NCBI GenBank assembly: GCA_000620945.1
Contig: KK211198.1
Span: 62,001 to 126,000, forward strand
From: [Clostridium] viride DSM 6836
GTDB taxonomy: Bacteria > Bacillota > Clostridia > Oscillospirales > Oscillospiraceae
DNA: 64,000 nucleotides
Direction of reading: 5' to 3'
Numbering within the stretch: the first letter of the stretch is position 1; each line of letters begins with the position of its first letter. The translations under genes were made by a program, and so were the position numbers. A model generated the notes under the pieces. The model did no database searches. It saw only the letters and a program-made list of their open reading frames with translations, and was not told where the DNA came from. Below are positions 8,885 to 18,098 of this stretch, in pieces.

Positions 8885-9775
8885 TTGACGGTTGTCTATT
8901 TAGATACCTTTTTATTGATCAATGTCATTATGAATTTCTTGCTCTTATTGGCCAGCGGTAAACTGGCAGGAGAGCGAATTCGAATCTGGCGGATCTTGTT
9001 GGCCGCCACCTTTGGAGCATCCTATGCCGCCTGCAGCTTTTTTCCGGGGTTGAGCTTTTCTGTCCATCCCTTTTATAAAATTAGCGTTGCAATATTTATG
9101 CTGTTGATCTCGTTTGGAAGGACAAGAAGTCTCCTGCGCATTTCGATTATCTTCCTCGCAATTTCTTGTTCCTTCTGTGGTGCCATCTTAGGGATCGAAT
9201 GGCTGAAGGGGTCATCCTATATGAACGACGGCATCGTTTATTCTTCCGTGGATGTGAAGGGGCTTTTGATGTCTGCCGTTTTTTGCTATGGTGTGTTGTC
9301 TCTCTTTTTCCGAAGAGCTGCCATCCATTATTTGCAGGAAGGGGAGCTGATTTGTGTGAAGTTTGAGCTGGACGGAAGAACGCTTGAGCTGACCGCATTG
9401 CAGGACAGCGGAAACACCCTGCAAGACCCAATCAGTGGACAGTCCATTCCAGTAGCAGAAGGAATGTGTTTGGCCCCGCTATTTCCCCCCGAGTTTGCGA
9501 TTCAGAGGGAAGCGTTGGAACACCCGATTGAAACGATACAGAGATGGTCGGGGCGATCCAATCGAATACGGTTTCGACTGTTACCGTATCGTGCCGTCGG
9601 CGTGGATTGTGGAATGCTCTTAGCGGTGCGCATGGATCGTGTCCTGTTGCAAGGAGAATGCCTGCGAAATCAACTGGTCGCACTTTCACCAACTCCGGTA
9701 TCGGATGGTGGTAGTTATAGTGTATTAATCGGGGTGCAAAGTAAGGCAAGGAAAGGGGAACCGGTGAAAGTATGA
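8885..9775 (+). CDS. spoIIGA: Sporulation sigma-E factor-processing peptidase
   Basis: 296 residues. Membrane aspartic protease that removes the pro-sequence of sigma-E in the mother cell after a forespore signal. Five hydrophobic segments in the first ~145 residues, then a soluble protease domain with the catalytic DSGN at 174-177 in the family context [15 protein letters not shown] start preceded by a GGGGGAAGAAGG purine tract. Overlaps sigE by ATGA. The region upstream has TATAAT at 8786-8791, but I could not place a convincing -35 or Spo0A boxes. Confidence 0.95.
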   Translation: MTVVYLDTFLLINVIMNFLLLLASGKLAGERIRIWRILLAATFGASYAACSFFPGLSFSVHPFYKISVAIFMLLISFGRTRSLLRISIIFLAISCSFCGAILGIEWLKGSSYMNDGIVYSSVDVKGLLMSAVFCYGVLSLFFRRAAIHYLQEGELICVKFELDGRTLELTALQDSGNTLQDPISGQSIPVAEGMCLAPLFPPEFAIQREALEHPIETIQRWSGRSNRIRFRLLPYRAVGVDCGMLLAVRMDRVLLQGECLRNQLVALSPTPVSDGGSYSVLIGVQSKARKGEPVKV

Positions 9776-10509
9776 AGTGGAAATGGAAACGAGTTCATCT
9801 GTATGTAAGATTGCAAATTTGGCTATCCAAACTGAAGATTCGATTGCCTGCCAAAGTCATGTACATTGGGGGAAGCGAGACACTGCCGCCCCCGCTATCC
9901 CGAGAAGAGGAAGGAATCTTGATTGCGCGCTTAGAGGAAGGCGATGAAAAGGCGGCAGCTCAGCTCATCGAGCGGAATTTGCGCTTGGTGGTGTACATTT
10001 CTCGCCGCTTTGAAAACACCGGGATTTACATTGAGGATTTGATTTCCATCGGCACCATAGGGCTAATTAAAGCGGTCGGTACGTATAAACCGGACAAGAA
10101 CATCAAGCTGGCAACGTACTCTTCCCGTTGCATTGAAAACGAAATCTTAATGTATTTACGCAAAACGTCGACTCTCAAAAACGAAGTGTCCTTCGATGAG
10201 CCACTTAATACTGACTGGGATGGGAACGAATTGCTCCTGTCCGATATTTTAGGAACTGACAACGATTTGGTGCTCCGCCCCATCGAAGCGGACGTGGATC
10301 GAAAGCTCCTGGCCGATGCTATGAGCAAGCTTTCGGATCGAGAAAGACAGATTATTAGCATGCGCTTCGGATTAAATGGCATTACAGAACATACGCAAAA
10401 GGAAGTGGCCGACTACTTGGGCATTTCCCAATCCTATATCTCCCGCTTGGAAAAACGCATCATTGCCAGGCTGAAAAAGGAAATCTTGAAAGTGATGGAA
10501 GTCCCATAA
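9772..10509 (+). CDS. sigE: RNA polymerase sporulation sigma-E factor
   Basis: 245 residues. Mother-cell-specific sigma factor made as an inactive precursor. The first ~25 residues are a basic amphipathic pro-sequence ([20 protein letters not shown]) expected to be cut by SpoIIGA. Region 2 contains [16 protein letters not shown] and [18 protein letters not shown]; region 4 has the [22 protein letters not shown]. Start overlaps the spoIIGA stop (ATGA), so translation is coupled. Length equals the usual ~240. Confidence 0.97.
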   Translation: MKWKWKRVHLYVRLQIWLSKLKIRLPAKVMYIGGSETLPPPLSREEEGILIARLEEGDEKAAAQLIERNLRLVVYISRRFENTGIYIEDLISIGTIGLIKAVGTYKPDKNIKLATYSSRCIENEILMYLRKTSTLKNEVSFDEPLNTDWDGNELLLSDILGTDNDLVLRPIEADVDRKLLADAMSKLSDRERQIISMRFGLNGITEHTQKEVADYLGISQSYISRLEKRIIARLKKEILKVMEVP

Positions 10510-10515
10510 AAAAAG

Positions 10516-10548
10516 AACCACCGCCGGAATGGATCCGGCGGTGGTTTT
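10516..10548. terminator. Bidirectional terminator between sigE and pfp
   Basis: 13-bp perfect stem (10516-10528 with 10534-10546), 5-base loop, A-run on the left and T-run on the right. Shared by the convergent genes. Confidence 0.85.
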
Positions 10549-10556
10549 CTCGTTTA

Positions 10557-11795
10557 TTAGCGAGCCAATTCTTTTTTGAGCTTTGCAAAGCGGGGAAGTG
10601 CATCTTCCACCGGACGGTTGACTTCACCTTGGAGAAGGGGAAGGGTGTAATCAATAAATTCCTGTGTTACGCCATTTCCTTCGGCATTGATCCACGAACG
10701 GGGAACTTTCTTTTCCACGTTGGCTACCGAAGTGAGATCCAGCAGCTTCACGTCGCAGCGGTAGGTTCCACCTTCGCGGCTGCAGTCGAAGGCAACCATT
10801 TTGTCGGTGATTCCCGAAGTTGCCGCTTCCACAGCTGCCTTGCCGGCAAGATAGGCCTCGTTCAAGTCCGTTTGGGAAGCCAGGTGAGAGGCGCAGCGCT
10901 GAAGGAGGGACAGCTCAATGCCGCGTACTTTCACGCCCAGCTTTTGCTTTACCAGGTCAGCCAGCATGACCGCCAAGCCGCCCAGCTGTGCATGGCCGAA
11001 GCCATCGGTAGCGGAAGTGCTTGCCTCAGAGACGAAGCGGCCGTCGGCATAGTGAATGCCCTCGGAGACGGCGACCAAACAGTTTCCCTTTTCGCGGTAA
11101 ATCCGTTCCACATCGCGCAGGAACGCATCCAGATCAAAGTCCACCTCGGGGAGGTAGACCAGGTCGGGGCCGGCGCCGGCCCAAGTGGCAACGCCCGCAG
11201 CTCCGGCTAACCAACCGGCATGACGGCCCATAATTTCCACCACAACTACCGTGCCGGTATCATAGACTCTGGCGTCGTGATACAGTTCCATGCAAGAGGT
11301 GGCAATGTACTTTGCCGCACTGGCAAAGCCAGGGCAATGGTCTGTACCAAAGAGGTCATTATCAATGGTTTTCGGAACACCGATGATATGGCAGGGATAG
11401 CCTACTTTTTGCATATATTTACTGATTTTATTGCAGGTATCCATGGAGTCGTTTCCGCCATTATAGAAGAAGTAGCGAACGTCATATTTTTGGAAAATCT
11501 CCAGAATCCGCTGATAATCCGTTTCATCCTGCTCGGGAGCAGCCAGCTTATAGCGGCAGGAGCCCAGTGCAGACGAAGGGGTATATTGCAGTAAGTCCAG
11601 TTCGTTCGAATCTTCCAAAGCCATATCATAAAGCTGATCGGCCAGCACTCCTTTGATGCCGTGTGCCGCTCCGAGGACGCGGGTAATCGCCGGATTCTTC
11701 AGTGCAGTTTGAATGACACCCTGAGCACTGGCATTAATCACAGCGGTGGGGCCGCCGGATTGTCCGATGATACAAGCTCCCTTCAACAGTTCCAT
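10557..11795 (-). CDS. pfp: Pyrophosphate-dependent 6-phosphofructokinase
   Basis: 412 residues from the ATG at 11795 (GGGAGG about 10 bases upstream; a TTG six codons earlier lies within the ribosome binding site). Fructose-6-phosphate + PPi to fructose-1,6-bisphosphate, reversible. GQSGGPTAVINAS at the N-terminus, GGNDS at 113-117 in place of the GGDGS of ATP enzymes, and PKTIDND at 141-147 support the PPi-dependent subgroup. Divergent from the next glycolytic gene fba. Own promoter at 11845-11873. Confidence 0.92.
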   Translation of the reverse strand: MELLKGACIIGQSGGPTAVINASAQGVIQTALKNPAITRVLGAAHGIKGVLADQLYDMALEDSNELDLLQYTPSSALGSCRYKLAAPEQDETDYQRILEIFQKYDVRYFFYNGGNDSMDTCNKISKYMQKVGYPCHIIGVPKTIDNDLFGTDHCPGFASAAKYIATSCMELYHDARVYDTGTVVVVEIMGRHAGWLAGAAGVATWAGAGPDLVYLPEVDFDLDAFLRDVERIYREKGNCLVAVSEGIHYADGRFVSEASTSATDGFGHAQLGGLAVMLADLVKQKLGVKVRGIELSLLQRCASHLASQTDLNEAYLAGKAAVEAATSGITDKMVAFDCSREGGTYRCDVKLLDLTSVANVEKKVPRSWINAEGNGVTQEFIDYTLPLLQGEVNRPVEDALPRFAKLKKELAR

Positions 11796-11844
11796 AGTAT
11801 TATATCCTCCCAAAGCTTACGTAAAATAGTGTGTACTTTCGTTA

Positions 11845-11873
11845 ATCATACCACGCCCCCTTGCATTTATCAA
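11845..11873 (-). promoter_or_regulatory. SigA-type promoter of pfp
   Basis: Minus strand TTGATA, 17-base spacer, TATGAT preceded by TGG (extended -10). About 50 bases before the pfp start. Confidence 0.6.
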
Positions 11874-11966
11874 TTCTAACTGGTAAAATTGTGGTCGTGA
11901 ATAGATTGGACAGATAGGGGATCGAAGGTCCTATCTGCTGCATAAAAGGAAAGGAAGCTGAGCTTT

Positions 11967-12902
11967 ATGCCCTTGGTTACATCGAAGGAAATGTTTCAAA
12001 AGGCTTATGAGGGTGGTTATGCCATCGGAGCCTTCAACGTAAATAATATGGAAATTATTCAGGGAATTACGGAGGCTGCTAAGGAAGTGAATGCCCCGCT
12101 GATTCTGCAAGTTTCCGCAGGAGCCAGAAAGTATGCAAAGCATACCTACCTCATGAAGTTAGTCGAGGCTGCCATTGAAGACACTGGTCTTCCCATTTGC
12201 CTGCACTTAGATCATGGTGAGAATTTTGACATTTGCAAGGCCTGCATCGACGGTGGATTCACCTCGGTCATGATCGATGGCTCACACCATTCCTTTGAGA
12301 AGAATATTGAGGTGACCCGTCAGGTGGTGGAGTATGCCCATGCACACGGTGTGGTGGTCGAAGGAGAGTTGGGTCGTCTGGCTGGCGTAGAAGATGACGT
12401 TAATGTTTCGGCGGAGGATTCTTCTTACACCGATCCCGAGCAAGTTGAGGAGTTTGTGAAGGCAACGGGGGTCGATAGTCTGGCCATTGCCATTGGAACC
12501 AGCCACGGTGCCTTTAAGTTTAAGCCCGGACAGAAGCCCCAGCTTCGCTTTGATATTTTAGATGAGGTTTCCCGCCGCTTGCCTGGGTTCCCCATTGTGC
12601 TACATGGAGCTTCCTCGGTCATTCCGGAATACGTCAATCTGATTAACGCCAATGGGGGAGCACTGGAAGATGCCATCGGCATTCCGGAAGATATGCTGCG
12701 CCAGGCGGCTCGTCTGTCTGTTTGTAAGATTAACATCGACTCGGATCTTCGCCTGGCTATGACCGCAGGTGTTCGCAGCTATTTGACGGCAAACCCTGCG
12801 CACTTTGATCCCAGACAGTACCTAAAGCCCGGCCGCGAACTGATTCATGAGTTGGTCAAAAACAAGATTGTGAACGTACTCGGCTCAGACGGAAAGGCTT
12901 AA
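11967..12902 (+). CDS. fba: Class II fructose-bisphosphate aldolase
   Basis: 311 residues. Zinc-dependent cleavage of fructose-1,6-bisphosphate to DHAP and GAP. HLDHGE (80-85) with the catalytic Asp82 and zinc-ligand His83, DGSHHSFE, VEGELGRL-x-GVED, GTSHGAFKF and LHGASSV are all present. ATG preceded by AAAGGAAGC. Followed at once by a strong terminator. Divergent from pfp, so the two enzymes around fructose-1,6-bisphosphate sit side by side. Confidence 0.96.
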   Translation: MPLVTSKEMFQKAYEGGYAIGAFNVNNMEIIQGITEAAKEVNAPLILQVSAGARKYAKHTYLMKLVEAAIEDTGLPICLHLDHGENFDICKACIDGGFTSVMIDGSHHSFEKNIEVTRQVVEYAHAHGVVVEGELGRLAGVEDDVNVSAEDSSYTDPEQVEEFVKATGVDSLAIAIGTSHGAFKFKPGQKPQLRFDILDEVSRRLPGFPIVLHGASSVIPEYVNLINANGGALEDAIGIPEDMLRQAARLSVCKINIDSDLRLAMTAGVRSYLTANPAHFDPRQYLKPGRELIHELVKNKIVNVLGSDGKA

Positions 12903-12912
12903 CCTTGCACCG

Positions 12913-12950
12913 AAAAGGCGGTATAGCATGTAAGCTGTACCGCCTTTTCT
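12913..12950 (+). terminator. Terminator after fba
   Basis: 15-bp stem (12913-12927 with 12934-12948, one G-T pair), 6-base loop and T-run. Confidence 0.85.
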
Positions 12951-13018
12951 AGCATTTTTCTAAAATGTTCATAAGCCACCTCGATCTAACATACCTTCAA
13001 AGGAAGAGGGGTGGTTAT

Positions 13019-13732
13019 ATGATCCTAATGGTGAGAAAAAAGGCAGCTTACATTGCCATCACCGCATTGTTTCTTTTAGGTTTATGTATTACGATTTGGG
13101 AGATTTATCAGTGGGTACCAATCTCTGCCTTTAAGCCCTGTCGTCTGACCGAAAAAACCATCATCATTGATCCTGGGCATGGCGGGGAAGATGGTGGTAC
13201 GGTCTCTGCCTCCGGCCAAAAAGAAAGTGTTGTTAATTTGCAGATTAGCAAAAGACTGGATGATTTACTTCATTTTTACGGAGTCGACAGCATGATGACT
13301 AGGGAAGAGGATATCTCCGTTCATGATTCCGGGGCTAAGAGTATTCGGCAGAAGAAGAACTCCGATATTCATAACCGGGTGGCTATGGTAAATGGAATTG
13401 ACAACGCCTTATTGATCAGCGTCCATCAGAATTCGTTTCCCGAAACAAAGTATCATGGAATGCAGGTCTTCTATGCCAATGACGCCTCCAAAGATTTGGC
13501 CAAGCGGATGCAGGATCATGTCCGAATCTTTTTAGACCCGGAAAACAAGCGGCAAGTACTCAAGGTGCAATCTTCGGTTTATTTGCTCAACCACATCACT
13601 TGTCCTGCTGTTTTGGCTGAGTGTGGGTTTCTCTCCAATCCAACGGAAGCACAGCTTCTGCAAAGTGATTCCTATCAAAAGAAGATTGCCATTACCATTG
13701 CATCAGCCTTGTTTCTTGAACCAAAGACTTAG
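13019..13732 (+). CDS. cwlD: Germination-specific N-acetylmuramoyl-L-alanine amidase
   Basis: 237 residues from the ATG at 13019 (GAGGGG upstream), the same length as B. subtilis CwlD. Removes the peptide side chain from muramic acid in making muramic-delta-lactam of the spore cortex. One N-terminal membrane segment (about 8-28), then an amidase_3 domain: DPGHGGEDGG with zinc ligands His54 and Glu57, SVHQNSF, and catalytic Glu in ECGFLSN. Precedes radA by 14 bases, same strand. SigE probably transcribes it (family knowledge). Confidence 0.93.
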   Translation: MILMVRKKAAYIAITALFLLGLCITIWEIYQWVPISAFKPCRLTEKTIIIDPGHGGEDGGTVSASGQKESVVNLQISKRLDDLLHFYGVDSMMTREEDISVHDSGAKSIRQKKNSDIHNRVAMVNGIDNALLISVHQNSFPETKYHGMQVFYANDASKDLAKRMQDHVRIFLDPENKRQVLKVQSSVYLLNHITCPAVLAECGFLSNPTEAQLLQSDSYQKKIAITIASALFLEPKT

Positions 13733-13746
13733 GAGCGTGGTCACTA

Positions 13747-15117
13747 ATGAAAACAAAAACGGTCTTTTACTGTACGGAATGTGGAAACGAAACGCCAAAG
13801 TGGCAAGGGAAATGCTCTGCCTGTGGTGCTTGGAACACGGTGGTTGAACAACCAAAGAACTTGACAAAAGCGAAATCATCGGTCACCTCAGCTGTGATGC
13901 AAGTGGGGAGTGCCCTTCGTCCTTCCAAGGTTTCTGACATTTCGTCTGAGGAAGAGGTTCGTTTTCAGACCAAGATTTCGGAGCTTGACCGCGTCTTAGG
14001 GGGCGGTGCGGTGCGCGGTTCTCTCATTTTAGTAGGGGGAGAACCGGGCATTGGAAAATCCACGCTCATGCTTCAAATTTGTGAGCATCTTGCCAAGTCT
14101 GCAAAGGTGCTGTATGCCTCCGGAGAGGAGTCGCAGCAACAGCTGAAGCTGCGCGCCAATCGTCTATCGGTCGGCGCAGGTGAACTTTATATCTTGGCAG
14201 AAAACAACCTGGAAAACCTCTTTGATGCCGTGCAGCAACTCAAACCGGATATTTTGATCGTGGATTCCATCCAAACCCTGTACCATTCTGAAACCAGCTC
14301 TTCGCCAGGAAGCATTTCTCAAATCAAAGAATGCACCATGCGTTTGATGCAATTGGCAAAGGGGGAGGGGATTACGATCTTCATCATCAGCCACGTCAAT
14401 AAGGAAGGCTCCATTGCCGGGCCAAAGGTTTTAGAGCATATGGTGGATTGTGTTCTTTATTTTGAAGGGGAGCAGCGAACTTCCTACCGAATTCTTCGCG
14501 CCGCCAAAAACCGCTATGGTGCAACCAATGAAATGGGCATGTTTGAGATGCATGATTTTGGATTGCGTGAGTTGACGAACCCATCCCAAATTCTTCTTTC
14601 TGGCCGGGTCAAAGATGCACCAGGAACCTGTGTTTGCTGTGTGATCGAAGGTGTTCGTCCGGTATTGGCCGAGGTTCAGGCTCTCTTAGTCCCAACCAGC
14701 TTTGGAAATCCAAGAAGAACCAGCAATGGCTTGGATAATAACCGCTCCTTACTCTTACAGGCGGTTCTGGAAAAGCGTGGTGGTTTACTCATTTCTCACT
14801 GTGATGCATACCTGAATGTCATAGGCGGGCTATTTCTCAATGAGCCAGCCGCTGATTTGGCCATTGTTCTTGCCATGGCATCCAGCTTTCGGGACAAGCC
14901 TCTGCCTGAGGATTTTATCGCCATAGGGGAAGTTGGCTTGACGGGTGAGCTTCGTTCAGTGAATCGACTACAGGATAGAATCCTCGAGGCAAAGCGTTTG
15001 GGTTTTTCAAGCTGCATGATCCCAAAGGGAGAAACGAAGGAGCCTTTGCAGGTACCCGATGGGCTACGGCTCATTGAGGTGAGAAACATCCGAGAGGCGC
15101 TGACGGTGCTCTTGTAG
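13747..15117 (+). CDS. radA: DNA repair protein RadA/Sms
   Basis: 456 residues, normal. Branch-migration ATPase in recombination. N-terminal zinc finger C9-x2-C12-x10-C23-x2-C26, RecA-like core with Walker A GEPGIGKST (97-105), KNRYG motif, and Lon-like C-terminal domain (SFRDKPLPEDFIAIGEVGLTGELR). ATG start. Closely follows cwlD. Its last 54 bases are overlapped on the other strand by a small Cys-rich frame. Confidence 0.96.
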   Translation: MKTKTVFYCTECGNETPKWQGKCSACGAWNTVVEQPKNLTKAKSSVTSAVMQVGSALRPSKVSDISSEEEVRFQTKISELDRVLGGGAVRGSLILVGGEPGIGKSTLMLQICEHLAKSAKVLYASGEESQQQLKLRANRLSVGAGELYILAENNLENLFDAVQQLKPDILIVDSIQTLYHSETSSSPGSISQIKECTMRLMQLAKGEGITIFIISHVNKEGSIAGPKVLEHMVDCVLYFEGEQRTSYRILRAAKNRYGATNEMGMFEMHDFGLRELTNPSQILLSGRVKDAPGTCVCCVIEGVRPVLAEVQALLVPTSFGNPRRTSNGLDNNRSLLLQAVLEKRGGLLISHCDAYLNVIGGLFLNEPAADLAIVLAMASSFRDKPLPEDFIAIGEVGLTGELRSVNRLQDRILEAKRLGFSSCMIPKGETKEPLQVPDGLRLIEVRNIREALTVLL

Positions 15118-15252
15118 TGGACCACCGTGTCTCGGCAAAAAATGCACGCATGATAGATCTTCAGACGGACAGCCTGCCGAAACGGCCCGAGATAGTGTGC
15201 AGTATCCATCACTTTGATAGATACATGGATCCGTACAGGCAATCAGACTCAT
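15064..15252 (-). CDS. Small cysteine-rich protein (putative metal-binding)
   Basis: 62 residues from the ATG at 15252 (AAAGGA 8 bases upstream). Opens MSLIACTDPCIYQSDGYCTL and continues GCPSEDLSCVHFLP; six Cys residues in pairs suggest zinc or Fe-S binding. Clostridia carry many similar tiny 'C-x-x-x-C-Y-Q-x-D-G-x-C' proteins, often mis-annotated; function unknown. The last ~18 residues overlap radA coding sequence and look like run-on to the first stop rather than conserved sequence. Confidence 0.6.
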   Translation of the reverse strand: MSLIACTDPCIYQSDGYCTLSRAVSAGCPSEDLSCVHFLPRHGGPLQEHRQRLSDVSHLNEP

Positions 15253-15340
15253 AAAGAACATCCTTTCCATTCATAGAGAATATGGTCTATTATTCACGCA
15301 AGGAAAGCGTATTATGAGCGGATCCGCTTGCTAGCATGCA

Positions 15341-15369
15341 TTGCAATGCCCGGAAAAGTATGGTATACT
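15341..15369 (+). promoter_or_regulatory. SigA-type promoter of the tyrosine recombinase gene
   Basis: TTGCAA, 17-base spacer, TATACT preceded by TGG (extended -10). Predicted transcription start about 15376, immediately before the inverted repeat at 15381-15410. Confidence 0.7.
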
Positions 15370-15380
15370 ACTCCAAAACT

Positions 15381-15410
15381 AACTTCGCAAAATAACAGTT
15401 TTGCGAAGTT
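15381..15410. repeat. Perfect 12-bp inverted repeat with 6-bp centre, upstream of the recombinase gene
   Basis: Arms AACTTCGCAAAA (15381-15392) and its exact complement (15399-15410) around TAACAG. It begins just after the predicted transcription start and ends 33 bases before the start codon. Possible operator, 5' mRNA hairpin, or recombination site (Xer sites have about 11-6-11 geometry). Confidence 0.8.
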
Positions 15411-15443
15411 GTGGAGGATTTTCCTTGGATTGGAGGCTCACTT

Positions 15444-16454
15444 ATGGCGTCAGATTACCTAACCTTGGCTCCACCTATTCTGCGCGACTTTCTTTCTTAC
15501 CATCAAAATATTAAAATGCATTCTGAAAAAACGGTTGAGGAGTATTTTTTAGATCTTCGCATGTTTTTTCGCTTTCTGAAATTGCAAAAAGAGCCAAGCT
15601 TATTAGACTCCACTGACTTTGACGAGATTGATATTTTGGATATCAATCTTGCGTTTGTTCAGGCCATCTCTGTTTCGGATATTTTGGCCTTTATGACCTT
15701 CCTCTCGCAAAAACGAGACGGAGCCTTACGGCATGGAATCAAAAATAGTGGCCTCGCGGCGAAAAGCAAGGCCCGAAAGCAAGCTTCTATCCGCTCCTTC
15801 TTTACTTACTTAACGAAAACCATCCACTTGTTGGAGGTCAATCCAGCGCTTTCCATCGATGCGCCTAAGGCACGAAAAACCCTCCCCCAATACCTAACTG
15901 AATCGGAATGCAACCGCCTGTTGGATGCCGTCAGTGGGCCATTTGAAGTCCGCGATTATTGTATTATTTTGCTCTTTTTAAGCTGTGGTTTACGGGTTTC
16001 TGAATTGGTTGGGATTAACATTTCTGACCTACGAGAGGATTGTCTTCGCATTCGCGGGAAAGGCAATAAAGAACGAATTTTGTATTTAAATCAGGCTTGT
16101 CAAGACTCCATTGAAGACTATCTCCTGATTCGTCCAGCCGAGCGCGTTGCGAAGCCGGATAAGGATGCCCTCTTTATTAGCCGAAATTTCCGAAGAATTC
16201 ATGTGAGGAGTGTCCAATTGTTGGTAGACAAAGCGCTAACAAAAGCTGGTCTTGATCTAGAAAAATACTCCCCGCATAAACTGCGTCATTCCGCAGCCAC
16301 CTTGATGCTTCAAAATGGCGTGGATGTTCGGACTTTGCAAGACGTATTGGGGCATGAAAATTTAAACACGACACAGATTTATACACATGTGGATGGAGAA
16401 GGTCTTCGCATTGCTGCGGCAGCCAATCCCATGGGAAAACGAAAAAGGAAATAG
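15444..16454 (+). CDS. Tyrosine recombinase, XerC/XerD family
   Basis: 336 residues from the ATG at 15444 (GGAGG 7 bases upstream). N-terminal SAM-like core-binding domain (about 10-130) and C-terminal catalytic domain with Arg184 (GLRVSEL), Lys206 (GKGNKER), His278 and Arg281 (HKLRHSAA), His304 (LGHENL) and Tyr313 (TQIYTHV). All catalytic residues are intact. It could be the chromosome-dimer-resolution recombinase or a relative; length is slightly above XerC/D (about 300). Own promoter, single gene. Confidence 0.88.
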   Translation: MASDYLTLAPPILRDFLSYHQNIKMHSEKTVEEYFLDLRMFFRFLKLQKEPSLLDSTDFDEIDILDINLAFVQAISVSDILAFMTFLSQKRDGALRHGIKNSGLAAKSKARKQASIRSFFTYLTKTIHLLEVNPALSIDAPKARKTLPQYLTESECNRLLDAVSGPFEVRDYCIILLFLSCGLRVSELVGINISDLREDCLRIRGKGNKERILYLNQACQDSIEDYLLIRPAERVAKPDKDALFISRNFRRIHVRSVQLLVDKALTKAGLDLEKYSPHKLRHSAATLMLQNGVDVRTLQDVLGHENLNTTQIYTHVDGEGLRIAAAANPMGKRKRK

Positions 16455-16539
16455 ATATTTCAATAACTAAAAAAAAAATGTCGCTCAGTAGCAAAAATTC
16501 GTTATAACTTAAAACATAAAAGAACGTTTTAATGTCGCT

Positions 16540-16581
16540 AATAAGAATGGCTACCTCCATTTGGAGGTAACCATTCTTATT
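16540..16581. repeat. Long near-perfect inverted repeat, possible bidirectional terminator
   Basis: About 20 bp per arm with one mismatch and almost no loop (16540-16559 with 16562-16581), about 85 bases after the recombinase stop. No T-run follows, so it is not a classical terminator. Confidence 0.65.
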
Positions 16582-16814
16582 ATTAAGGGAATATAAATCT
16601 TTTGCTACTCCCCCCTGCTTTTATAGTATACGGTGTTTCTGTCGACGATACCCCTTTCAGTTAGGACATGACTCTTTGTTACGGACCAGACTGGAGACAC
16701 GATCCTTAATACGAGCTTGTTGTATGATTGCATTTTGGGCACTGCCACCAATTTGTGTACTTCATCAACCCGAAGAGTCAGCTTCTCTGGTTCCTGATCA
16801 TATCTGAAGAGATA
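16582..16814. other. Intergenic region with no assigned gene
   Basis: About 230 bases. On the minus strand the frame of the iron-sulfur gene stays open for 69 codons after its TAA (16814 down to a TAG at 16605-16607), with protein-like composition but no start codon or recognised family. It may be a decayed 3' extension or chance. Confidence 0.4.
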
Positions 16815-18098
16815 TTACAGTCTCTCAGCACTTTTATTTGACAGCAATTTATCCAAATATATGGATTTAAACTGCTTGCTAGCGAGCATCTGCTTTAAAG
16901 GCGGTAATTTAAGAATAACTCCAAGTACTGCCGCCATAGCACGATGATTAGCAAATGCCTGGTTATCAAATATGAGATTTTGGAGAGTTCCTTTTTCGAT
17001 TGCTTGCAGTACAAATCTATGGGTGCTATTAACCGGTGTAATGACTTGAACCTCTCTTCGCATTAATTCAATGGCATTTTTGGGACAACTTCGTACACAT
17101 ACACCACAACCAAGGCATACCTCATTATCTACTTGAGCTACCTCCCTACCCTCTTTGTTTTTTGTCGTAGAAATTGCCAATATCGGACACACCTTTTCAC
17201 ATTTACCGCATCCTACGCATTCTTTCAAAATCTTAGGGATATAATTTGTAGTAGCCACTGGCTGCATTGGGCTAAATGTTCTTGCTGCTTGCAAGGCTTC
17301 ACAACAACAACCGCAGCAATTGCATATAAATGCAGGGGATTCACGAACATTTTCGCCCATTTGCACCAGGTTAGCTGCATAAGAACGTTCTAATACATCC
17401 ATTGCCTCTTTCTTATTAATTAATCTGGCATGCTGTCCATTTTTTGCAAGAGAACGGGCAATATTTCCAAAGGTCAGACAAACATCCAATGGGGCATTAA
17501 TTTCACATGGGTGGCCTGCATGTAACATCTTATGCCTGCAATAACAAGTTCCAAGACCGATATGAGTTTCTTCCTCAATAATATGGCTTGCTCTTTCATA
17601 ATCCAAAATATGAATTGTGTTATTATTAGTCAAAATTGGCTCCTGAACATACACGCGTCCAAGACGTGTCTCTGTTGCGAAAAACAAATCCTTAACAAAA
17701 TCTTCTTCCACATTCATATATTGATAATACAATTCACTTAAATATTTCTGATCAATGTCGCCTCTTGTACGCATTAATGCAAATTCAATAAATCCTGCCA
17801 TTGGCGGCGGCATTACAAATTGTCGCACCCCATTATAAAAAGAATCCACAAGTAACGCCTTCTCGCAAAGATGCTCTAAAAACGCTTCTGCTTTCCCTTC
17901 ACTGATACTCCAGATTTTTGCTGCTTTCTTTGCGGTAAATGGACGAACCGGCAATAGTGCTACCCATTTAGCTTCATTTTCTGTAAATAGAACTTGCAAT
18001 ATTTTATATAGACTGTCTGATGGTGGAGCCCCTTGTGTAAACCAATTGATTCTTTGTTCTAAATTCTTATAGGCATCTTTACTTGTAATATGTCCCAT
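16815..18098 (-). CDS. Multi-cluster 4Fe-4S protein, unknown function
   Basis: 427 residues. The N-terminal ~110 residues look like a winged-helix-type domain without Cys. Then GTCYCRHKMLHAGHPC, an unusual Cys-rich CNCCGCCCEAL, and a bacterial two-cluster ferredoxin domain (CVGCGKCEKVCP and CLGCGVCVRSCPKNAI) at about 295-350. No membrane segment. Probably an electron-transfer protein or redox-linked regulator. ATG with AGGAAGGTG upstream. Monocistronic and more A+T-rich than the preceding housekeeping genes, which suggests acquisition. Substrate or partner unknown. Confidence 0.75.
   Translation of the reverse strand: MGHITSKDAYKNLEQRINWFTQGAPPSDSLYKILQVLFTENEAKWVALLPVRPFTAKKAAKIWSISEGKAEAFLEHLCEKALLVDSFYNGVRQFVMPPPMAGFIEFALMRTRGDIDQKYLSELYYQYMNVEEDFVKDLFFATETRLGRVYVQEPILTNNNTIHILDYERASHIIEEETHIGLGTCYCRHKMLHAGHPCEINAPLDVCLTFGNIARSLAKNGQHARLINKKEAMDVLERSYAANLVQMGENVRESPAFICNCCGCCCEALQAARTFSPMQPVATTNYIPKILKECVGCGKCEKVCPILAISTTKNKEGREVAQVDNEVCLGCGVCVRSCPKNAIELMRREVQVITPVNSTHRFVLQAIEKGTLQNLIFDNQAFANHRAMAAVLGVILKLPPLKQMLASKQFKSIYLDKLLSNKSAERL

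Noticed and set aside
15381-15410. Chromosomal dif site
   Set aside because: Geometry fits, but the sequence does not resemble the usual Firmicutes dif arms, and the symmetry is too perfect; kept only as a hypothesis.
16177-16560. 127-residue minus frame over the recombinase gene
   Set aside because: Antisense shadow without ribosome binding site or family resemblance.
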